A DNA stretch of 52,745 nucleotides from JANNYA01 sp043754435 (GCA_043754435.1 JAYUUS010000075.1:1-52745), one strand, 5' to 3'. Shown: positions 1 through 8,679, numbered from the stretch's first letter. Program-made: numbers and translations. The notes: generated from the letters alone by a model not told the origin.

Positions 1-264
1 ATTGCTGAAGGCACTGATGCCTTGGTGGATGTCAATGAAAGTGGTCGCATTGATGGCGATATTCGCGCACCGCACGTGCACCTGCACGGTGAAATGAATG
101 GCGATGTCGTGGCAACGGAAAAATTGGTGCTGGGCTCAACGGCGCGTGTGCGCGGAAATATTTTCTATAAGCTGCTGGAAATGAATGCGGGCGCGCAGGT
201 TAATGGTCAGATGATTCATCAGGACGAGCCGCAAAAAATGCTGCCTAAGCCTTCAGGCGATTGA
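1..264 (+). CDS. Bactofilin (polymer-forming cytoskeletal protein), 5' truncated by the window edge
   Basis: The reading frame is open from base 1 and ends at TGA 262-264, so only the last 87 residues are present. The visible part shows the repeated short strands of a bactofilin beta-helix, for example SGRIDGDIRAPHVHLHGEMNG, then GDVVATEKLVLGSTARVRGNI and a GAQVNGQM turn, followed by a short Pro/Lys-rich tail. Bactofilins polymerise without nucleotide and scaffold cell-shape or envelope proteins at the inner membrane. The first in-frame TTG at 22 is probably internal and not the start. The gene sits 83 nt upstream of erpA, an arrangement I recall from other gammaproteobacteria. The family call is firm; the partner proteins are unknown. 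Confidence 0.85.
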   Translation: MAEGTDALVDVNESGRIDGDIRAPHVHLHGEMNGDVVATEKLVLGSTARVRGNIFYKLLEMNAGAQVNGQMIHQDEPQKMLPKPSGD

Positions 265-347
265 GGCGGCGCAGTTCAGAGTTGAAAGCACAGGATTCGC
301 CGCAACTTAAACGGGATTAACCCCGTCAAACTAAATGGAGCGCGTTT

Positions 348-689
348 ATGGATACGCAAACAGAATCGCTAGATTTCACTGCCCGCGCCGCCCACAAAGT
401 GCGCGAATTGATTCTGGAAGAGGGGAACGCCGCGTTAAGTCTGCGGGTTGCCATTTCGGGCGGCGGCTGCTCTGGCTTTCAGTATGGCTTTAGTTTTGAA
501 GAAGAAATTGCTGACGACGACACGCAAGTGACCACTGACGGTGTGCGTTTATTGGTCGATCCGATCAGCCTGCAATACTTGATGGGTGCCCAAGTGGACT
601 ACGCGCAAGACTTGCAGGGCGAGCGCTTTATTATTAAAAATCCGAATGCCAAAACGACCTGTGGCTGTGGTTCGTCCTTTTCAACCTGA
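348..689 (+). CDS. erpA: Iron-sulfur cluster insertion protein ErpA
   Basis: A-type Fe-S carrier of 113 residues that passes Fe-S clusters to apo-enzymes, among them those of isoprenoid synthesis. The three conserved cysteines are present: Cys41 in SGGGCSGFQY and Cys105/Cys107 in the C-terminal CGCGSSF. The motif FEEEIADDD and the sequence around LLVDPISLQYLMGAQVDY are typical of ErpA rather than IscA. A GGAG lies at 335-338 ahead of the ATG at 348. The upstream spacer carries a small inverted repeat (ACGGG/CCCGT near 310-325) of unknown role. The next gene, nudC, begins about 13 nt after the stop, so the two are probably co-transcribed. Confidence 0.95.
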   Translation: MDTQTESLDFTARAAHKVRELILEEGNAALSLRVAISGGGCSGFQYGFSFEEEIADDDTQVTTDGVRLLVDPISLQYLMGAQVDYAQDLQGERFIIKNPNAKTTCGCGSSFST

Positions 690-702
690 AGGTTGTTTGA
701 CT

Positions 703-1644
703 GTGTCAGCTCCTTCACCACGCTTTTCGTCGCAACGCAGTGCCAGCAATACGTTTTCCGCCATCCCGCTGAACCGGGCAACGGAGCGGCGCGATCAAAA
801 TGATTGGCTTGCGGAAATTCACCAAACTGCGTTCGAGGTTTTGGTCAGCCCGGAGCACTTGATTGCGGGCAACAGCAATCAAGCGCATCTGCATATTTTG
901 CCCTGTGCGGACTTGCCGAACCTGCACAGCGAGCGCTGGTATCTAGGGCATTTTGAAGGCGCGCATTATTTTGCCCGCGTCGTTACGCAGGCTGAATATC
1001 CGCAGCTACAATGGCTCGATTTACGCGCCGCAGCACTTAAGCTGTCGCCACTGGAAGCTGGGCTTGCCGCATATGCGCGCGGCTTAGCCTTTTGGCATCA
1101 GCGCCATCAATTTTGCGGCGTTTGTGGAAACGCTACGGTTGCAGAGCACGCAGGCCACCGCAGGCGCTGCGTCAATCCTAGTTGTGGTGCTGAGCATTTC
1201 CCGCGCACCGACCCAGCGATTATTGTTGCCGTTGAGTTCGATGAAAAAATCCTGCTTGGCCGTCAAGCAAGCTGGCCGCCTGGGCGCTACAGCACTTTGG
1301 CCGGTTTTGTCGAACCCGGCGAATCTTTAGAAGACGCGTTGGTGCGCGAGGTCTATGAAGAAGCGGGCGTGCGCGTGATTGCATCGGATTATTTCTCCAG
1401 CCAACCGTGGCCGTTTCCAGCGTCACTGATGCTGGGCTTCACAGCACTTGCAGCGGACGACCAAATCAATGTCGGCCCCGAACTTGAACACGCGCGCTAT
1501 TTTTCCGTGGCTGAGTTTGAAGCCGCCATACAAGAGGGCAGCCTTCGCACGCCGCCACAGGTGTCAGTCAGCTATCGTTTGATTGAAAACTGGTATCAGT
1601 TGCGATCGGGGCGCAGTTTTTCGGAGTTTTTGGCGGGGCGTTAA
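703..1644 (+). CDS. nudC: NAD(H) pyrophosphatase / deNADding hydrolase NudC
   Basis: Nudix hydrolase that splits NAD(H) to NMN(H) and AMP and, in characterised homologues, removes NAD caps from RNA. The zinc ribbon is complete: Cys138-x2-Cys141 and Cys156-x4-Cys161 (FCGVCG...RRCVNPSCG), followed by the typical EHFPRTDPAIIV. The Nudix box runs from Gly201 (GFVEPGESLEDALVREVYEE) with all catalytic glutamates. The frame is open further upstream inside erpA, but that part reads as an erpA shadow. GTG 703 is the best start (AAGG at 689-692); TTG 697 is an alternative. From GTG the protein is 313 residues, slightly longer than E. coli NudC. It converges on the next gene with a 9-nt gap. Confidence 0.9.
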   Translation: MSAPSPRFSSQRSASNTFSAIPLNRATERRDQNDWLAEIHQTAFEVLVSPEHLIAGNSNQAHLHILPCADLPNLHSERWYLGHFEGAHYFARVVTQAEYPQLQWLDLRAAALKLSPLEAGLAAYARGLAFWHQRHQFCGVCGNATVAEHAGHRRRCVNPSCGAEHFPRTDPAIIVAVEFDEKILLGRQASWPPGRYSTLAGFVEPGESLEDALVREVYEEAGVRVIASDYFSSQPWPFPASLMLGFTALAADDQINVGPELEHARYFSVAEFEAAIQEGSLRTPPQVSVSYRLIENWYQLRSGRSFSEFLAGR

Positions 1645-1653
1645 CCGCGAAAT

Positions 1654-2568
1654 TCAGTGGCAATCCCAGTTGTACAGTACGCGACTAAAATCGCCGCGTT
1701 TCAGATCAGATGGCGAGATAAAGAAATTGGCCACCCCTAAATCGCCCCACATAATGTGTGCAGTTTCGTCGGAATTAAGCTGAAACAAGAGTTCCATGCC
1801 TTCTTCCGTGCGCGGGTCTGCTTGAACGAAGAATGGGTAGCCGCCAAGTTTGTGGCCGGTCGCATCTTTTTCGTCAGATTGAAAAAGTAGATCTGTAAGG
1901 GATTCCTCTGAGATGCCACGTGCTTTCGTGAACACCTGCATTGCGCGCCAATAACCTTGTTCGCCATAAAGCTTGCTGAAGCGAAAGTCGTCAAGCGAAA
2001 CGAGTTCCTCACTCTTTTCAAACTGCATACGAAAGTATTTAGTCGGTGCGTGCGGCAGGGCGTTGGCTTCACGCGCGGCAATCACGTCGAATTCCGATTC
2101 AAGTTTTGGCCAATACACCACTCTGAAAAAGCGCTGTTGCATCCAATCATTCATATCCCCGCTGGACCAATCATTAGCGCCATGGGATTTATTCGCTTGA
2201 ATAAAGAACTGTAGTAAGCCTTGGCTCGGGAATTCGGGTTGATTGGATACTTGATCTAGTCGAATTTGCGCCAAGAGAAATAGTGACGCGCCTGTTTCGT
2301 CGACTGGCCCCGACTGGTTTTTTGGCCAATAGGCCCCACCGCCGAGTTTGCTAGTCGTTGCATCATCCTGATCCATCTCAACAAAGCGGATGTGCGTCGC
2401 TGGGCGTCGTGATGCGTCCAAATCTTCTTGAATCGGGGCCAGAAAATCGTCTAGGTCAGCTGACGTGGCGTCACGTCTATTTAGCAGCTTGCGGCCGTTC
2501 CGGCCCGCTAGCCAAATAAATAGCGTCGTCAGCGCTGCCCAAGATAGCACCCACACTGTAGCTTCCAT
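1654..2568 (-). CDS. YwqG-like (DUF1963) protein with N-terminal membrane anchor
   Basis: 304 residues. The first 20 or so (VWVLSWAALTTLFIWLAG) form one hydrophobic segment followed by RNGRKLLNRR, which suggests an inner-membrane anchor with the bulk in the cytoplasm. The rest matches the DUF1963/YwqG pattern: SKLGGGAYWPK, a strand LFLLAQIRLDQV, then GLLQFFIQ, and near the C-terminus KLGGYPFFVQADPR and LLFQLNSDETAHIMWGDLGVANFFIS. The biochemical role of this family is not established. The ATG at 2568 is the only good start. There is no obvious operon partner: nudC converges from the left and the E1-beta gene diverges on the right. Confidence 0.75.
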   Translation of the reverse strand: MEATVWVLSWAALTTLFIWLAGRNGRKLLNRRDATSADLDDFLAPIQEDLDASRRPATHIRFVEMDQDDATTSKLGGGAYWPKNQSGPVDETGASLFLLAQIRLDQVSNQPEFPSQGLLQFFIQANKSHGANDWSSGDMNDWMQQRFFRVVYWPKLESEFDVIAAREANALPHAPTKYFRMQFEKSEELVSLDDFRFSKLYGEQGYWRAMQVFTKARGISEESLTDLLFQSDEKDATGHKLGGYPFFVQADPRTEEGMELLFQLNSDETAHIMWGDLGVANFFISPSDLKRGDFSRVLYNWDCH

Positions 2569-2737
2569 AATCGCGCTCTAAAACTTCGTTGTGGCAGGCT
2601 AGCACAGCGATTCAATACTTAGCCTTGCCTGGATTAAAACGCAGTGCTGGCAAAGTCGGATTGTTGCTCCGGGACATGTCAATCTAGCCCCAATTAGCGC
2701 TACGATCCGCCCGCCGCCATCTTTGAAGCTTCAGTCT

Positions 2738-3721
2738 ATGCCGCAAATCACTTTGATTGAAGCCGTCACGCAAGCGCTGGCGTTTGAGCTGCAAAATGAT
2801 CCAAACGTGTTGGTGCTTGGCGAAGACGTGGGCGTCAATGGCGGCGTATTTCGCGCAACCGCAGGTTTGCAGCAGCGCTTTGGCCCAGATCGCGTATTGG
2901 ATACGCCGCTGGATGAAACCACGATTGCGGGAGTGACGGTTGGCATGGCGGTGCAGGGTTTGCGCCCGGTTGCTGAGGCGCAGTTTGATGGCTTTGTCTA
3001 TCCGATGATTGATCACATTGTTTGCCACGCGGCGCGCATGCGTAACCGCACGCGCGGGCGTTTGAGTTGCCCAATGGTGCTGCGCGTGCCCTGGGGCGGC
3101 GGTATCCGTGCGCCGGAACATCACTCTGAGGCGAATGAAGCGCTGTTCGCGCATATTCCTGGCCTGCGTGTGGTGATGGCGTCAAGCCCAGGGCGTGCCT
3201 ATGGCTTGCTGCTGGCGGCGATTCGCGACCCAGATCCAGTGATCTTTTTTGAGCCCAAGCGCGTGTATCGTTTGTATAAAGAAGACGTACCGGATGACGG
3301 CGAAGCGCTGCCGCTAGATGTGTGCTTTGTGCTGCGTGAAGGCAGTGATGTGACTTTGGTCAGCTGGGGCGCGCAAATTAAAGAGACGCTGGAAGCCGCC
3401 ACTGAGCTTGCCAAACAGGGCATCGCGTGCGAGGTGATCGACGTGGCTACCCTCAAACCAATTGATTTCGATACGATTTGCGAGTCGGTGCAAAAAACGG
3501 GCCGCTGTGTGATCGTGCACGAAGCCTGTCGCACCGGTGGAATTGGCGCTGAAATTGCGGCAACTTTGGCCGAACGCAGCCTATTCGATCTGAAAGCGCC
3601 GATCAAAAGAGTGACGGGCTACGATGTGCCGATTCCGCTGTTTCGCTTGGAGATGCAGTATTTGCCGAGCGTGGCAAAAATAGTCGCTGCAGCACAGGCT
3701 GCGATTCGCGAGTCGGCTTAA
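2738..3721 (+). CDS. 2-oxoacid dehydrogenase E1 component, beta subunit (pyruvate or branched-chain type)
   Basis: 327 residues, the normal length for an E1-beta subunit. It carries ITLIEAVTQALAFEL, the LGEDVGVNGGVFRAT segment that helps bind thiamine diphosphate, then DTPLDETTIAGVTVGMA, and the transketolase C-terminal domain from about residue 200 (DVTLVSWGAQIKETLEAA, CEVIDVATLKPID, VIVHEACRTGGIGAEIAA). The partner alpha subunit, E2 and E3 would complete the complex that converts a 2-oxoacid to acyl-CoA, but none is encoded in the window. ATG 2738 is chosen over TTG 2723. The spacing of 105 nt to the following methylase gene and the lack of a related neighbour make it a lone gene. Substrate (pyruvate versus branched-chain) cannot be decided. 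Confidence 0.88.
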   Translation: MPQITLIEAVTQALAFELQNDPNVLVLGEDVGVNGGVFRATAGLQQRFGPDRVLDTPLDETTIAGVTVGMAVQGLRPVAEAQFDGFVYPMIDHIVCHAARMRNRTRGRLSCPMVLRVPWGGGIRAPEHHSEANEALFAHIPGLRVVMASSPGRAYGLLLAAIRDPDPVIFFEPKRVYRLYKEDVPDDGEALPLDVCFVLREGSDVTLVSWGAQIKETLEAATELAKQGIACEVIDVATLKPIDFDTICESVQKTGRCVIVHEACRTGGIGAEIAATLAERSLFDLKAPIKRVTGYDVPIPLFRLEMQYLPSVAKIVAAAQAAIRESA

Positions 3722-3826
3722 TGCTCTGCGACTGCGGTAACCTCCGCGCCCAAGCCGCCGCGTTAAAGTCTCGCCGGAAGACACGGCAAAACAAGTCTAA
3801 ACGCATGACTAACGAGTAACTTCAAA

Positions 3827-6595
3827 ATGCCAATTACACTCAATTGGAATGAAATCAAAGATCGCGCTCTGCGTTTTTCCCAGGACTGGCACGGTGAAAC
3901 GCGTGAGCGCGCCGAGGCATCAACGTTTTGGAATGCATTTTTCGAGGTATTTGGCATTACCCGCAGGCGGCTTGCCAGCTTTGAAGCCCCGGTAAAACAG
4001 CGCAAAGATGGCGGCAGAACGTCGACCGGATTCATCGATTTGTTCTGGAAGGGGGTGCTGATTGTTGAGCACAAATCTTTTGGTCGCGATTTAGATCGTG
4101 CGTTTGAGCAGGCGCTGGAGTATTTCCCCGGCATTCCTGAGCGCGATTTGCCGCGTTTTATTTTGGTGAGTGACTTTGCGCAGTTTCGCTTGTTCGATTT
4201 GGAATCCAGCGACGAACACAGCTTCCCATTGCTGAAATTGCACGAGAATGTGCGCCTGTTTGGCTTCATGCTCGGCCTGCAAACCACGAATTACAAAGAA
4301 CAAGACCCGGCCAATATCATTGCTGCCGAACGCATGGGCAAACTGCACGACCAAATGTTGGCGAGCGGCTATCACGGTCATGCGCTGGAGCGGTATCTGG
4401 TACGGCTGCTGTTTTGTCTGTTCAGTGAAGACACCAGCATTTTTGAGCGGCGCCAATTTCAGGATTTTATCGAGCAGCAAACTCGCGAAGATGGCAGTGA
4501 TTTAGCATCGCAGCTGGATCAGCTGTTTTACATCCTCAACACGCCGAAAGCCGTTCGTGTAAAAAATATCCCTGAAGCGCTGGATGCCTTCCCCTACGTC
4601 AATGGCGCGCTGTTTGAAGAACGCTTAAGCCCAGCGGGCTTTGATCGCAAAATGCGCGAAAGTTTGTTGGTGGCATGTGGTTTGGACTGGAGCAAGATTT
4701 CGCCCGCTATTTTTGGCGCGCTATTCCAATCGATCATGGACGTGAAGGCCAGGCGCAATCTGGGTGCGCACTATACGTCGGAAAAAAACATCCTAAAATT
4801 GATTGGGCCGCTGTTTCTGGATCAGTTGCGCGCTGAATTTACTGCCTGTAAATCTAACCGCCCGCGTTTGTGGGATTTTCACAGCAAAATTGCGCGCCTA
4901 AAGTTTCTTGACCCGGCCTGTGGCTGCGGCAATTTCCTGGTGATTACCTATCGCGAACTGCGATTACTTGAGCTAGATGTCTTAAAAATGCTGTATGCGA
5001 AAGATTTGGCCGCAGGGCAAAGCAGCGATGTCGAGCTGTTAGTGCAATGTGATGTCGATCAGTTTTATGGTATCGAAATTGAAGAGTTCCCAGCGCAGAT
5101 TGCGCAAGTGGCGTTATGGTTGACTGATCACCAAATGAACTTGGCGTGCTCAGAAGCCTTTGGTCAATATTTTCGTCGTCTTCCTTTAAAGAAATCCGCC
5201 AAGATTGTTCATGGGAACGCGCTGCGCATCGAATGGGGTGATGTCGTTGAGCTATCGCGCCTGAGCTATATCTTGGGAAATCCGCCGTTTGTGGGACATC
5301 ACTATCAAGATGCACGCCAAAAGCAGGATCAAGCGCTGGTGTTAAATGAAATACGTGCGCATGGCGTGCTCGACTACGTTTGTAATTGGTATGTTAAAGC
5401 CGCGAATATCTTGATAAAAATGATAGATATTCGTTGTGCATTTGTTTCGACGAACTCCATTACTCAGGGAGAACAGGCAGGTTTACTTTGGTCTGCGTTA
5501 CTGGCAAAAGGTATAAAAATCCAGTTTGCACACCGTACGTTTCACTGGGCAAACGAGGCCAGTGGGCAAGCCGCAGTTCACTGTGTAATCATTGGTTTCG
5601 GTTTAAAAAATATTCGCCATAAAGTGATATTTGACTACCAGAATTTAAGTGGCGACCCTATTGCAGTAGACGCAAGTAACATCAATCCGTATTTGGTTGA
5701 CGCACCAGATATTGTACTTTCAAATCGATCAACGCCGATTTGTCAAGTTCCATCAATGTTGTGGGGCAATAAGCCAACGGACGGTGGAAACTTTATTCTG
5801 TCAGCCGAAGAGCGCAATGAGCTTTTGGAGTTAGAGCCCGCTGCAGCTAAATATTTACGCAGATACACGGGCGGAGGTGATTTTATAAAAGGCGATATCC
5901 GGTATTGCCTTTGGTTAGTTGATGTTTTGCCAAAGGAGCTTCTGAGCTTGCCTAATATATTGGCGCGGGTTAGTGCAGTAAAAAAATTTCGACTTGCCAG
6001 CACTGCGGCTTCGACTCGCGAATACTCTAAATATCCAACACTCTTCCGGCAAATCGCACAGCCAAGTTCCGACTATCTCGCTGTACCCGAAGTGTCGTCT
6101 GAACGACGTAATTACATTCCGATTGCTTTTTTTTCAAAAGAAATTATTTGCAGTAATACCGTACAATTTATTCCCGAAGCGACAGCATATCACTTTGGTA
6201 ATATATCTTCCGCTATGCATATGGCATGGGTTCGGACGGTGTGTGGCCGATTGGAGAGCCGGTACCGATATTCCAATTCCATCGTCTATAACAACTATCC
6301 TTGGCCCGAACCTTCCCCAGCTAAGAAACATGCTATCGAAGAAAAGGCACAGGCGGTACTTGATGCTCGCGCTCAGTTTTCAGATGCAAGTTTGGCCGAT
6401 TTATACGACCCCGTTTGCATGCCGCCCGCTCTAACCAAAGCGCATCAAGCTCTTGATCGCGCGGTCGATGCCGCATATGGCTTTAAGGGCAAAACCGATG
6501 CTGAGCGCGTGGCGTTTTTGTTTGCGCTTTACCAGACATACACAAGCTTGCTGCCAGAGGCAAAATCGTCAGCGGCCCGCCGAAAAACCACTTAG
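3827..6595 (+). CDS. Type IIL (MmeI-like) restriction-methylation enzyme, single polypeptide
   Basis: 922 residues, the size of MmeI-family enzymes, which cut DNA at a fixed distance and modify one strand with the same chain. The N-terminal nuclease shows Asp71, Glu81 and Lys83 (IDLFWKGVLIVEHK), the D-x9-ExK layout reported for MmeI, so it looks intact. A helical spacer follows (about 170-330). The methylase motifs are FLDPACGCGNFL (about 360-371) and ILGNPPFVGHHY (about 483-494), which predict N6-adenine methylation. A target-recognition domain (about 620-830, with YNNYPWPEP near its end) and a C-terminal helical part close the protein. Bases 5390-6310 are clearly AT-richer than the flanks. 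No separate restriction, specificity or methylase gene is adjacent, as expected for this class. Confidence 0.88.
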   Translation: MPITLNWNEIKDRALRFSQDWHGETRERAEASTFWNAFFEVFGITRRRLASFEAPVKQRKDGGRTSTGFIDLFWKGVLIVEHKSFGRDLDRAFEQALEYFPGIPERDLPRFILVSDFAQFRLFDLESSDEHSFPLLKLHENVRLFGFMLGLQTTNYKEQDPANIIAAERMGKLHDQMLASGYHGHALERYLVRLLFCLFSEDTSIFERRQFQDFIEQQTREDGSDLASQLDQLFYILNTPKAVRVKNIPEALDAFPYVNGALFEERLSPAGFDRKMRESLLVACGLDWSKISPAIFGALFQSIMDVKARRNLGAHYTSEKNILKLIGPLFLDQLRAEFTACKSNRPRLWDFHSKIARLKFLDPACGCGNFLVITYRELRLLELDVLKMLYAKDLAAGQSSDVELLVQCDVDQFYGIEIEEFPAQIAQVALWLTDHQMNLACSEAFGQYFRRLPLKKSAKIVHGNALRIEWGDVVELSRLSYILGNPPFVGHHYQDARQKQDQALVLNEIRAHGVLDYVCNWYVKAANILIKMIDIRCAFVSTNSITQGEQAGLLWSALLAKGIKIQFAHRTFHWANEASGQAAVHCVIIGFGLKNIRHKVIFDYQNLSGDPIAVDASNINPYLVDAPDIVLSNRSTPICQVPSMLWGNKPTDGGNFILSAEERNELLELEPAAAKYLRRYTGGGDFIKGDIRYCLWLVDVLPKELLSLPNILARVSAVKKFRLASTAASTREYSKYPTLFRQIAQPSSDYLAVPEVSSERRNYIPIAFFSKEIICSNTVQFIPEATAYHFGNISSAMHMAWVRTVCGRLESRYRYSNSIVYNNYPWPEPSPAKKHAIEEKAQAVLDARAQFSDASLADLYDPVCMPPALTKAHQALDRAVDAAYGFKGKTDAERVAFLFALYQTYTSLLPEAKSSAARRKTT

Positions 6596-6636
6596 TGCGC
6601 GTGGCAATTCTCAAAATTTAGCTCAGGAAAAAATGT

Positions 6637-7503
6637 ATGACCATCCGTAAAGTAGTATTCCCCGTCGCAGGCTTAGGCACCCGTTTTTTGCCCGCCAGCA
6701 AGGTGATTGCCAAAGAAATGTTGCCGATCGTGGACAAGCCGTTGATTCAATTTGCCGCTGAGGAGGCGATTGAAGCCGGTGCTGACACCTTAATTTTCGT
6801 GATTAACCGCAATAAACGCCAAATTGCGGATCACTTTGACACCATGTTTGAGTTGGAAACCAAGCTATTTGCGCAGGGCAAGCATGAACTTCTAGACGCT
6901 GCGCGCGATTTATTGCCGCCGCATGTCAGCTGTGTATTCGTAACCCAAAAGGAGGCTATGGGTTTAGGGCATGCAGTGTTGTGCGCAAGGCCCGTGGTGG
7001 GGAACGAACCCTTTGGCGTGATTTTGCCGGATGACTTTATCTATAATCCCGGCAATGGCGCGCTCACGCAAATGGCAGCAGAGCACCTTAAAACCGGCAA
7101 CAGCATTATTGCCGTGGAAAACGTACCGCGTGAAAAAACTGCCAACTACGGCATTGTGAGTACGGCAAATCCAGATGCCCAGCTTTCTAAAATTAGCAGC
7201 ATCGTGGAAAAGCCTAAGCCTGATGTGGCACCCAGCACGCTTGCGGTGGTTGGGCGCTACATATTAGACGGGAGTATTTTCGATTTGCTGGAGCGCACCA
7301 CGCCGGGTGCGGGCGGTGAAATCCAATTGACGGACGCGATTGCGGCATTGCTATCGAAAAAGACGGTGGAATCGTTTCGCTTCTGTGGCACACGCTTTGA
7401 TTGCGGCACCAAATTAGGCTATGTGCAAGCCACGGCGCGCGTCGCGTTGGATGACCCAATGATTGGCGATCAAGTGCGCGCGGCGCTGAAGCTTATGCTG
7501 TGA
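6637..7503 (+). CDS. galU: UTP--glucose-1-phosphate uridylyltransferase GalU
   Basis: 288 residues. GalU makes UDP-glucose for lipopolysaccharide, exopolysaccharide and glycosylation. The N-terminal nucleotide-binding signature is AGLGTRFLPASKVIAKEMLPIVDKP, followed by FVINRNKRQIADHFD, then FGVILPDDFIY for the catalytic aspartates and SIVEKPKPD for the sugar site; GGEIQLTDAIAAL is also typical. The ATG at 6637 follows CAGGA at 6624-6628; a second ATG at 6633 is out of frame. The start is 41 nt after the methylase stop, so it may share that transcript, though nothing functional links them. The protein is complete and ordinary for the family. Confidence 0.95.
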   Translation: MTIRKVVFPVAGLGTRFLPASKVIAKEMLPIVDKPLIQFAAEEAIEAGADTLIFVINRNKRQIADHFDTMFELETKLFAQGKHELLDAARDLLPPHVSCVFVTQKEAMGLGHAVLCARPVVGNEPFGVILPDDFIYNPGNGALTQMAAEHLKTGNSIIAVENVPREKTANYGIVSTANPDAQLSKISSIVEKPKPDVAPSTLAVVGRYILDGSIFDLLERTTPGAGGEIQLTDAIAALLSKKTVESFRFCGTRFDCGTKLGYVQATARVALDDPMIGDQVRAALKLML

Positions 7504-7555
7504 ACCAGAGTGTTGTATCTTTGAGCAATGAGAGCATCTGTCTGAGGTATTTAAT

Positions 7556-7639
7556 ATGCAAGATGACCCCATCGTTGAGGAAATGCGAAAAAATGGGCAG
7601 GCATTTACTGCACGTTTTAACCACCGTAATGCAAGCTAA
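7556..7639 (+). CDS. 27-residue ORF resembling the start of a small DPIVEEVRxxR...ARFN protein; probably a remnant
   Basis: ATG 7556 follows TGAGG at 7543-7547 and reads MQDDPIVEEMRKNGQAFTAR, then FNHRNAS and TAA at 7637-7639. From memory, many bacteria carry short proteins beginning xDPIVEEVRxxRxxxAxxFNYDL, often near toxin-antitoxin loci and usually 60-90 residues long. Here the pattern stops at ARFN, as if the downstream half was lost. I see no continuation in another frame before yceD at 7685. It could be a real micro-protein, a truncated gene or chance; the match of the opening 20 residues to that pattern is the only support. Confidence 0.35.
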   Translation: MQDDPIVEEMRKNGQAFTARFNHRNAS

Positions 7640-7684
7640 CTACGCGCTAAAGTCACCCGATCTTTTTTATATTGAGTTAATGCA

Positions 7685-8212
7685 ATGAATGCTGTGATTT
7701 CAAGTATGGCGGACGCCAATCGATTGGCGACAACGGGCCGAATCGTTGAAGGGGTAGTAGCCTTAGGGGATTTGCCGCGCTTGAATGGGCTGCTGGTTGA
7801 GCCTTTCGGTTCGGTGAATTACAAACTGGTGTTTTCCACCGATATGGTTGGACGCGCGTGCGTGCGGGTCGTGTTAAACGGTGCGGCACGCTTATTGTGT
7901 CAACGTTCTTTAGAAGGCTTTGATTTTAAAATTGACAGCGATACCCGACTGGGCTTTATTGCCACGGAGGAAGAGGAATCGGCGCTCATGCCGGATTTTG
8001 ATCCCATTTTGGTTGATCCGGCAATGCTTGCGCAAGAATCGATTACGCCTTTGACTCTAGTTGAAGATGAATTAATTTTGCTGATCCCACCGGTGCCGGT
8101 GAATCCAGCGTTGTCAAATACTGAAAGTCCAGGTGTTTGGCAGGCGCGTGCTCCTGAAAAAGCGCACCCATTCGCAACTTTAGGCAATATGCTTAAAACC
8201 AAGCCAAGCTGA
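7685..8212 (+). CDS. YceD/DUF177 family protein, upstream partner of L32
   Basis: 175 residues. The YceD family sits directly before rpmF in most bacteria and in E. coli has been linked to 23S rRNA accumulation. Conserved features are an N-terminal strand set (RIVEGVVALGDLPRLNGLL), the RLLCQRSLEGFDFKI segment where the family has cysteines, a variable acidic middle (EEEESALMPDFDPI), and the VEDELILLIPPVPVNP C-terminal signature. The ATG at 7685 is preceded by a poor ribosome-binding site. A promoter for rpmF lies about 30 nt past the stop, so rpmF can also be expressed independently. Confidence 0.85.
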   Translation: MNAVISSMADANRLATTGRIVEGVVALGDLPRLNGLLVEPFGSVNYKLVFSTDMVGRACVRVVLNGAARLLCQRSLEGFDFKIDSDTRLGFIATEEEESALMPDFDPILVDPAMLAQESITPLTLVEDELILLIPPVPVNPALSNTESPGVWQARAPEKAHPFATLGNMLKTKPS

Positions 8213-8241
8213 AGGAAAGGTGCAGTGAAATTAATTTGGCG

Positions 8242-8269
8242 CTGACATTGAGCAGTTTTTGGCTATACT
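8242..8269 (+). promoter_or_regulatory. Predicted sigma-70 promoter for rpmF
   Basis: -35 CTGACA (8242-8247), 16-nt spacer, -10 TATACT (8264-8269), followed by a GC-rich GCGGGC discriminator as is usual for growth-rate-controlled ribosomal genes. Transcription would begin near 8276, leaving a leader of about 95 nt before the rpmF ATG. Based on sequence only. Confidence 0.6.
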
Positions 8270-8370
8270 TGCGGGCTAAGTTTTTTTAATGCCCTTTGAA
8301 TAAGCGGCGCTAAAAACCGAATGCCAATCTAGGCACTAACACACAGTAATTTTGGAAAAGGAAATCCGCC

Positions 8371-8577
8371 ATGGCCGTTCAAAAATCTCGCGTTACCCCT
8401 TCACGCGCTGGCATGCGCCGTTCGCACGATGCACTGACTTCAACTCAGCTTGCCACCGACAGCACCACCGGTGAAGTACATCGACGCCATCACATCACTG
8501 CGAGCGGTTTTTACCGTGGCAAGAAAGTGATTGATGTCAAGCAAAAAGTGAGCGAAGAAGAAGGCACCGAAGGCTAA
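8371..8577 (+). CDS. rpmF: 50S ribosomal protein L32
   Basis: 68 residues beginning MAVQKSRVTPSRAGMRRSHD, the universal L32 start, with HRRHHITASGFYRGKKVI near the C-terminus. This is the zinc-independent form: the two CxxC pairs found in zinc-type L32 are absent, as in E. coli. A good ribosome-binding site (AAAGGAAA, 8355-8362) precedes ATG 8371. The C-terminal extension KQKVSEEEGTEG is longer and more acidic than usual. It follows yceD in the conserved yceD-rpmF order, but the fatty-acid gene plsX that often comes next is missing; the zapB-like gene follows instead. Confidence 0.96.
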   Translation: MAVQKSRVTPSRAGMRRSHDALTSTQLATDSTTGEVHRRHHITASGFYRGKKVIDVKQKVSEEEGTEG

Positions 8578-8598
8578 AAGCTTTTGATGTTTGTATAA

Positions 8599-8633
8599 AG
8601 GAGGCCTGAGGCGAAAGTCTTTGGGCCTTTTTT
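8599..8633 (+). terminator. Rho-independent terminator after rpmF
   Basis: A hairpin with outer stem AGGCC/GGCCT and an inner AGGC-GAAA-GTCT stem capped by a GNRA loop, ending in TTTTTT (8628-8633). It lies 22 nt after the rpmF stop. Confidence 0.8.
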
Positions 8634-8679
8634 CGTTAGCCACCTTGCTTGATGCTGCGCGCATGGCTAATCTAGGCGC

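Noticed and set aside
586..702. Upstream extension of the nudC frame
   Set aside because: It overlaps erpA in another frame and has no Nudix or family sequence.
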